In this document: in pieces, positions 59,679-64,000 of the stretch
Layout: every line of letters starts with the position of its first letter
Position numbering within the stretch: position 1 is the stretch's first letter
NCBI GenBank assembly: GCA_965227035.1
Contig: OZ245724.1
Location: 1,364,001-1,428,000, forward strand
Source of the DNA: CBDDFQ01 sp965227035
GTDB lineage: Bacteria > Pseudomonadota > Gammaproteobacteria > Burkholderiales > Burkholderiaceae_C
DNA: 64,000 nt
Direction of reading: 5' to 3'
Program-made: the position numbers and the translations under genes
The notes under the pieces: generated by a model
The model's input: the letters and a program-made list of their open reading frames with translations, nothing else
Database searches by the model: none
What the model was told of the DNA's origin: nothing

Positions 59679-60287
59679 TCACGCGAGAGGGCGCTTGACC
59701 GGCTTCTTCGCGAAGAGGCGTTGCACCATCGGCTCAAAGGTGGAGAGCGGTTCGCAGTCGTAATGCGGATCGCAGGCAGCCTGGTCGTATTTGTCGACGA
59801 AAGTTGCGGCCCATTCGAAGTGCGGATGACCTCGCCATTTCTCGCGCTCGTTCTTGTCGACGCCGGGCAGCTCCGGCGAATGAAGATTCTGAAAAATCGC
59901 GTGACGCTGGAGCATCCAGTAGTTGCGATCGGACACGTACGAGCCGAGCAGTTCGGCCGCGAACTCGCCGTGACTTGCCGGGCACGCCACGAAGCCGATG
60001 TCGTGAAGCAGGCAGACGACGACATCTTCCTCGGGCAATCCATCGCGCAGCGCCATCGTGGCCGACTGCAGCGAGTGGCGATAGTTGTTCACCAGATAGC
60101 CGAAGCTCGGATCGTTTTCCGAAGCGGCCAACATGCGCAGAATTTGCGATGCCTGTTGTTCGGCGTAATAGACGTTGCGCTGTCGATGCAGCAAATCCCA
60201 GTCGCCGCGCGTGAAATCTTCGAGCGATATTTTCTCGATGTACAGCCAGTCCGGCTTCAACAGTTCACTGCGCGAAGAATCTGTCAT
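59679..60287 (-). CDS. HD-domain protein, candidate mixed-valent diiron oxygenase (PhnZ/MIOX-like)
   Basis: A 202-residue protein with an HD-type metal site: His71, the His95-Asp96 pair (CLLHDIGF), His106, His129 and Asp165/Asp168 near the C-terminus. The pattern and the FVDKYDQAACDP ending resemble PhnZ and myo-inositol oxygenase, HD proteins that use a diiron centre and O2 to cleave C-C or C-P bonds, rather than ordinary phosphohydrolases. This is motif inference only; the substrate-side residues (HDxxH of PhnZ) are HDxxF here. It overlaps the GST gene by 4 bp (ATGA). Confidence 0.72.
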   Translation of the reverse strand: MTDSSRSELLKPDWLYIEKISLEDFTRGDWDLLHRQRNVYYAEQQASQILRMLAASENDPSFGYLVNNYRHSLQSATMALRDGLPEEDVVVCLLHDIGFVACPASHGEFAAELLGSYVSDRNYWMLQRHAIFQNLHSPELPGVDKNEREKWRGHPHFEWAATFVDKYDQAACDPHYDCEPLSTFEPMVQRLFAKKPVKRPLA

Positions 60288-61048
60288 GGCGACTGGGCTT
60301 TGTCTGCGGCCCCGTCCGGTCCATCGCCGAGCAGACCTTCGGCTTCATCGACTCCAGGAATCGGATCGGGTAATTGCATGGTGAGTTGCAGCGTCAGCCA
60401 GCGCTCGGTCGCGACTCGCCAGGGCGTGAGTCCGGCGACGACAGCCGGGTGCCTGTGCGCAGTGATCAGCCACAGCTGGATGTTGTGCGGCACCGAAAGC
60501 GGAGTTTCCAACGCCTCGAAAATCCACTGCGCCAGCGTGATCGACACGACCAGTCCGCAATCGGCGGCGCTGAAATGCACGCCGGCAATGTACGGCGCCG
60601 GCGACGCGATTCGATCGAGCATGGCCAGCTTCTGTTCGACGTCTAGCGCATGCGCCTCGATCATTTCCTGCGTGCGTTCAACGTCGCGAACTAGCGAGAA
60701 CAGCGCACGAACGCGAGGCTCAAGGTGCATGTCGTGAAACCGGGCGAGGTACCGCACGTGCGCGCGTTCCTGAGGCGTTCCGGGGTAGAGCGAAGGGTCC
60801 GGGTACTGGTCTTCCAGATATTCGATGATCGCTTCCGATTCGGGCAGCAGCGCTGTCTCTTCGTCGTCCGGATTCGATCCTTCGATCGCGATGGCGGGGA
60901 TGGTCCGCGTCGGCACGCGCCTGCGCCATTCTTCCGATTTGTAGCCGTCTCGCGGCGTGCGCTCTTCGAAGGACAGACCCTTCGCATACAGCGCGATACG
61001 CACCTTGGCGGTGTAGCTGGAAAGACCGGTGCCAAACAGGGTGATCAT
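60284..61048 (-). CDS. Glutathione S-transferase family protein
   Basis: A 254-residue two-domain GST. The thioredoxin-like domain starts LFGTGLSSYTAKVRIALYAKG with a Ser10/Ser11 candidate for thiolate activation, a cis-proline in RTIPAI and a PESEAIIEYL glutathione loop. The helical domain follows (YLARFHDMHLEPRVRALF). A polar, acidic C-terminal tail (VDEAEGLLGDGPDGAADKAQ) is longer than usual. It is the second gene of the cluster, 16 bp after the creatininase-family gene. Conjugation, isomerisation or ether cleavage of an intermediate is possible. Confidence 0.85.
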   Translation of the reverse strand: MITLFGTGLSSYTAKVRIALYAKGLSFEERTPRDGYKSEEWRRRVPTRTIPAIAIEGSNPDDEETALLPESEAIIEYLEDQYPDPSLYPGTPQERAHVRYLARFHDMHLEPRVRALFSLVRDVERTQEMIEAHALDVEQKLAMLDRIASPAPYIAGVHFSAADCGLVVSITLAQWIFEALETPLSVPHNIQLWLITAHRHPAVVAGLTPWRVATERWLTLQLTMQLPDPIPGVDEAEGLLGDGPDGAADKAQSP

Positions 61049-61064
61049 CTCGGTTCTCTTTTAC

Positions 61065-61838
61065 TTATTCTTCGGCAATAAACGCTGCAAGGTCATCGCA
61101 CGCGCCGTCGATGGCAGCGGCGAGCAACTGCCTTCCCTGATCTGCGGTCGCGAGCGCAGAGTGCGATCCGACGCGTCCATCGGGAAATCGGTTGCGGTGG
61201 GTGATGGCATCCCAGTGATTGTCTCCACCATGATCGCGAAGATAGGCCGCGTTCAAAGACTCGGGGGGTGTCGATGCATCGATTTTCCGTTCGGAGCCAG
61301 GCAGCAGATGCAGAGTCATTGCGATCTCGCTGGGTGTCGCATGCATGCCTTCGGAATCGCCGTACCACTCTTTGCGAAGCACATCGACGCCCGGATATTC
61401 CCACCAGCTGCGAATTCGGCATCGGGGTGGCGTGCCTTGCATGGTGCCCAGACTCCACCTGGAATAGATGTCCTGAAAAGCGGCGCGGGTGACGGCGATG
61501 TTCGCGCCATGACCGTTCAGAAAATAAAAACGTTCGAAGCCCTGTCGTTTCAGCGACAACACGTAGTCTTCGACGATGGCCATCAAGGTCGACGCGCGTA
61601 GAGATACGGTTCCTGCGAACCCAAGATTGAATTGCGCAACGCTGAGCGCAAGAGTCGGTCCGACCAGTGCTCCGGATTTGTCGCCCATGCCTTTTGCAAT
61701 TGCTTCTGCAGTAATTGCATCGGTGCCGATGATGCCGAGTGGGCCGTGCTGCTCGGTCGAGCCGATCGGGATCACGACTGCCTTGGAGCGAGCAAGGTAC
61801 GCCTCGATTTCCTGCCAGGTTGATTGAGTTAACAGCAT
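61065..61838 (-). CDS. Creatininase-family amidohydrolase
   Basis: A 257-residue metalloenzyme with the creatininase pattern: Glu29/His31 and Asp40 in STEQHGPLGIIGTD, NGHGANI (His110), and a late EGMHATPSE for the second metal. Relatives hydrolyse cyclic or linear amides (creatinine, formylated pyrimidines, mycofactocin precursor). The frame extends 79 codons upstream, but ATG 61838 begins the family domain (LLTQSTWQEIEAYL). It is the first gene of the reverse cluster and divergent from the ABC ATPase gene. The substrate is unknown; an amide-bearing nutrient is likely. Confidence 0.87.
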   Translation of the reverse strand: MLLTQSTWQEIEAYLARSKAVVIPIGSTEQHGPLGIIGTDAITAEAIAKGMGDKSGALVGPTLALSVAQFNLGFAGTVSLRASTLMAIVEDYVLSLKRQGFERFYFLNGHGANIAVTRAAFQDIYSRWSLGTMQGTPPRCRIRSWWEYPGVDVLRKEWYGDSEGMHATPSEIAMTLHLLPGSERKIDASTPPESLNAAYLRDHGGDNHWDAITHRNRFPDGRVGSHSALATADQGRQLLAAAIDGACDDLAAFIAEE

Positions 61839-61902
61839 GGCTGAAGATAATAGTTCACCGCGCTCACTTCGAAGCGCTCCGAAACAACCCCGGGACCGAC
61901 CG

Positions 61903-62664
61903 ATGTCGAACGCTGAAACCTCCACTTCCGACCCGATCATCCGCATGACCGGCGTCACGAAATCGTTCGGTACTTTCAAGGCTCTCGACAACATCGACCT
62001 CGAGGTTCGTTCCGGCGAGAAGCTGGTCATCTGCGGTCCGTCCGGGTCCGGCAAATCCACTCTCATTCGCTGCATCTCGCGGCTGGAACGTCATGAAGAA
62101 GGGCGAATCTTCGTCGATGGACAGGAGCTCAACGACGACCGGGCCAGCCTTGCGCGTCTGCGCAGTGAAGTGGGCATGGTGTTTCAGCAGTTCAACCTGT
62201 TTCCGCATCTGTCGGTCCTCGAAAATCTGATGCTCGCGCCTGTCAAAGTGCGGGGCATGCGCGAAGCCGAGGCGAAGGCTCTGGCCTTGCAATACCTCGA
62301 GCGCGTGCGAATTGCCGAGCAGGCCCACAAGTTCCCCGGGCAACTGTCCGGAGGGCAGCAGCAACGGGTCGCCATTGCCAGATCGCTCTGCATGAAGCCC
62401 AAGATCATGTTGTTCGACGAGCCCACCTCTGCGCTCGACCCGGAGATGATCATGGAAGTCCTCGACGTGATGGAAGATCTTGCCAAGGACGGCATGACCA
62501 TGATTTGCGTGACGCACGAAATGGGTTTCGCCAGGCGCGCCGCCGACAAGGTGATCTTCATGGATCACGGCCGCATCATCGAAAGTGCGCCGCCGCTCGA
62601 ATTCTTCAGCGCGCCCAAGACCGAGCGATGCAAAGAGTTCCTGAGCCGCATCCTGCATCATTGA
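61903..62664 (+). CDS. Polar amino acid-type ABC transporter ATPase
   Basis: A 253-residue ATPase of the GlnQ/HisP branch. It has Walker A GPSGSGKST, Q-loop VFQQFNLFPH, signature LSGGQQQR, Walker B IMLFDEPTSALDPEMI, the H-loop VTHEM, and the GRIIESAPPLEFF tail. An upstream in-frame ATG at 61837 overlaps the divergent creatininase start and leaves no room for a promoter, so I use ATG 61903. It should power import through the permease at 62698 and the binding protein at 63507, but lies on the opposite strand to them. Confidence 0.9.
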   Translation: MSNAETSTSDPIIRMTGVTKSFGTFKALDNIDLEVRSGEKLVICGPSGSGKSTLIRCISRLERHEEGRIFVDGQELNDDRASLARLRSEVGMVFQQFNLFPHLSVLENLMLAPVKVRGMREAEAKALALQYLERVRIAEQAHKFPGQLSGGQQQRVAIARSLCMKPKIMLFDEPTSALDPEMIMEVLDVMEDLAKDGMTMICVTHEMGFARRAADKVIFMDHGRIIESAPPLEFFSAPKTERCKEFLSRILHH

Positions 62665-62697
62665 TCTCGATCGGGCATTGCAATAGCTCCGCTGGTC

Positions 62698-63525
62698 TCA
62701 ACGCGGCGATTGCGACAGTTTGCGTTCCAGCCGTCTGACGCCCCATGAGGTCAGCAGGATTAGCAGCAGGTATTCGGCCACGAGGAAGGTGTAGATCTCC
62801 AGCGGGCGGTACTCGGTCACGTTGAGCTCGTTGGAGCGTCGGGTGAGCTCCTGCAGGCCAACCACCGACACCAGCGAGCTCATCTTCATGACGTAGACGA
62901 ACTGGTTGCCGAGCGCAGGAAGAATCGTGCGGATGGCTTGCGGAAAGACGACGAACCGAAGCGTTTTCCAGCGCGACAGCCCGAGCGTTTCGGCAGCTTC
63001 GCGTTGACCCTTGGGCACCGATTGAATGCCCGCACGAAACACTTCAGCTTCGAACGCGGCATCGGACAGGGCAAGCGACAGCACGCCTGCTGCGAATGCA
63101 TCGAACTGAATGCCGCTCACTACTGGCAAGCCGTAGTAAACCCAGAGCAAAAGCACCAGAAGCGGGATCGCGCGGAAGCATTCGACGTACACCCGCGCTA
63201 CCCAGCGAAGTACCCGGTATTGCGACAGCAACCAGACCGCCATGATCAGCCCGACGACGACCGAGATGACGATAGCCGTGATCGACAGGGCCAGGGTCAG
63301 CCAGACTCCCGTGAGCAGGAACTGGATGTTCGACAGCCCTTTCGGAAGGGCCGGGTTGAACACGTACCAACCCCAGGTGTAGTTGGAATTGGACGCGCAA
63401 CCGCCGACGGCGAGTGCCGCAAGAAGCAGCACGCCGAGCAGCGCGAATCGGGCGTCGCGTACCTTGAAAAACTTCAATTGAGCGGAAGTTCCGGTTCGAA
63501 CTTCAGTTACTTGCTGGCCAGCCAC
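62698..63525 (-). CDS. Polar amino acid-type ABC transporter permease
   Basis: A 275-residue inner-membrane protein of the HisM/GlnP family. It has several transmembrane segments (ARFALLGVLLLAALAVG; LTGVWLTLALSITAIVISVVVGL; IPLLVLLLWVYYGLP) and the EAA loop QREAAETLGLSRWKTLRFVVFPQAIRTILPALGNQFV, which docks the ATPase. It starts within the last 19 bp of the binding-protein gene, so the two are co-transcribed. Confidence 0.9.
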   Translation of the reverse strand: MAGQQVTEVRTGTSAQLKFFKVRDARFALLGVLLLAALAVGGCASNSNYTWGWYVFNPALPKGLSNIQFLLTGVWLTLALSITAIVISVVVGLIMAVWLLSQYRVLRWVARVYVECFRAIPLLVLLLWVYYGLPVVSGIQFDAFAAGVLSLALSDAAFEAEVFRAGIQSVPKGQREAAETLGLSRWKTLRFVVFPQAIRTILPALGNQFVYVMKMSSLVSVVGLQELTRRSNELNVTEYRPLEIYTFLVAEYLLLILLTSWGVRRLERKLSQSPR

Positions 63526-64000
63526 TTGGTCTCAAGCGTCTTGAAATAGCCTTCGGAAGTCTTGAGCGAAATCCAGTTGTTCAGGAAGATGGTCCAGGTG
63601 GGATCGTTCTGGGCGACCGGGTATGCAAAGGGACGCTTGTTGCGAAGATCGACTCCGGACACGGTGGCGAGCGCCGGGTAGGTCTGCACGAGAGTCGCAG
63701 CCTCGATATTGCTGGTGATGGTTGCGGTGGCGCGGCCGGCCAGGACTTCCTGAAATCCGTTGGCGGGTTTTTCGATCGACTTGACCGTGGCAAGGGGGAA
63801 CATGGCCTTGGCCTGTTCTTCAAAAACGGTGCCCAGCAGCACGGCTACGACGACACCCTTCTTGTTCAGATCGGCCCAGCTCTTGACCTTGCCGGCGTCT
63901 TTCTTGAGGACCAGAGGAACCGTTCCGGCTTCGACATAAGGATCGGTAAATGCCACGGTCTTGGCGCGTGCGATGGTGAGCGAGGAGCCGCCAGCGAAGA
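63507..64000 (-). CDS. Amino acid-type ABC transporter substrate-binding protein, C-terminal part (5' end outside window)
   Basis: The last ~164 codons of a periplasmic binding protein of the SBP_bac_3 (glutamine/arginine/ectoine) family: AFTDPYVEAGTVPLVLKKDAGKVKSWADLNKKGVVVAVLLGT, then TATITSNIEA and ending LETKWLASK. The frame stays open to the window edge; the GTG at 63956 is internal (ARAKTVAFTDPY). The ligand cannot be read from this half. It precedes the permease gene, overlapping it by 19 bp. Confidence 0.88.
   Translation of the reverse strand, partial: FAGGSSLTIARAKTVAFTDPYVEAGTVPLVLKKDAGKVKSWADLNKKGVVVAVLLGTVFEEQAKAMFPLATVKSIEKPANGFQEVLAGRATATITSNIEAATLVQTYPALATVSGVDLRNKRPFAYPVAQNDPTWTIFLNNWISLKTSEGYFKTLETKWLASK

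Overview
The window reads as one uninterrupted stretch of a betaproteobacterial chromosome, most likely Burkholderiales and probably Alcaligenaceae (the Bordetella/Achromobacter/Pusillimonas side). This rests on several conserved gene orders: hisZ-purA-phosphoribosyltransferase; exbB-exbD-lpxK-Trm112-kdsB-adk; clpS-clpA beside icd and a cold-shock gene; yebC-purD-hemF-nadD-rsfS-rlmH-maf-rng. It is supported by a Bug-type tripartite-tricarboxylate receptor and many small LysR-controlled catabolic clusters. Lipid A and Kdo genes show a Gram-negative envelope. I see no insertion sequence, integrase, phage gene, CRISPR array or rRNA. The only RNA gene found is tRNA-Lys(UUU).

Layout. 1-2.6 kb: hisZ end, purA and a purine-type phosphoribosyltransferase. 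2.6-14.5 kb: a catabolic island between two LysR regulators. Its forward operon (SDR dehydrogenase, aryl-acid AMP ligase, amidohydrolase, enoyl-CoA hydratase) carries the steps of a thiolase-independent, CoA-dependent side-chain shortening of aromatic acids. Around it lie a CocE-type hydrolase, an MFS carrier, a VOC enzyme, a 2Fe-2S flavoreductase and a fumarylacetoacetase-family hydrolase. 14.6-18.3 kb: adk and envelope genes. 18.7-30 kb: xseA, sodB, a DUF192 protein, a tiny secreted Lys/Ala/Pro protein, icd, a two-component system with an HtrA protease, a cold-shock protein and clpSA.

30-33.6 kb: LysR, Bug receptor and sulfatase. 33.6-38.2 kb: a pyrimidine-salvage/degradation operon (URC1-like GTP cyclohydrolase II homologue, URC4, upp, cytosine deaminase). 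38.3-52.5 kb: housekeeping genes (HerA-like ATPase, yebC, purD, hemF, nadD, rsfS, rlmH, maf, rng, msbA, tolB-pal-cpoB, tcdA, tRNA-Lys). 52.7-57.9 kb: mixed small and redox genes, including a truncated DipZ-like protein, msrA and a 28-residue polyglutamine micro-ORF. 58.0-64.0 kb: a tightly coupled cluster (IPNS-type iron oxygenase, AhpD-like protein, HD-domain oxygenase candidate, GST, creatininase-family hydrolase) beside an amino-acid-type ABC importer.

The four observations most worth following are: (i) the 58-64 kb oxygenase/GST/creatininase cluster, whose substrate I cannot name; (ii) a near-identical tandem operator (two TAAG half-sites 11 bp apart) before both the response-regulator gene and the HtrA protease gene, which predicts a self-regulated envelope-stress circuit; (iii) the URC-type uracil operon; (iv) the thiolase-free aromatic-acid operon with an orphan reductase nearby. 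All assignments come from reading the sequence and remembered family motifs; no database search was run.
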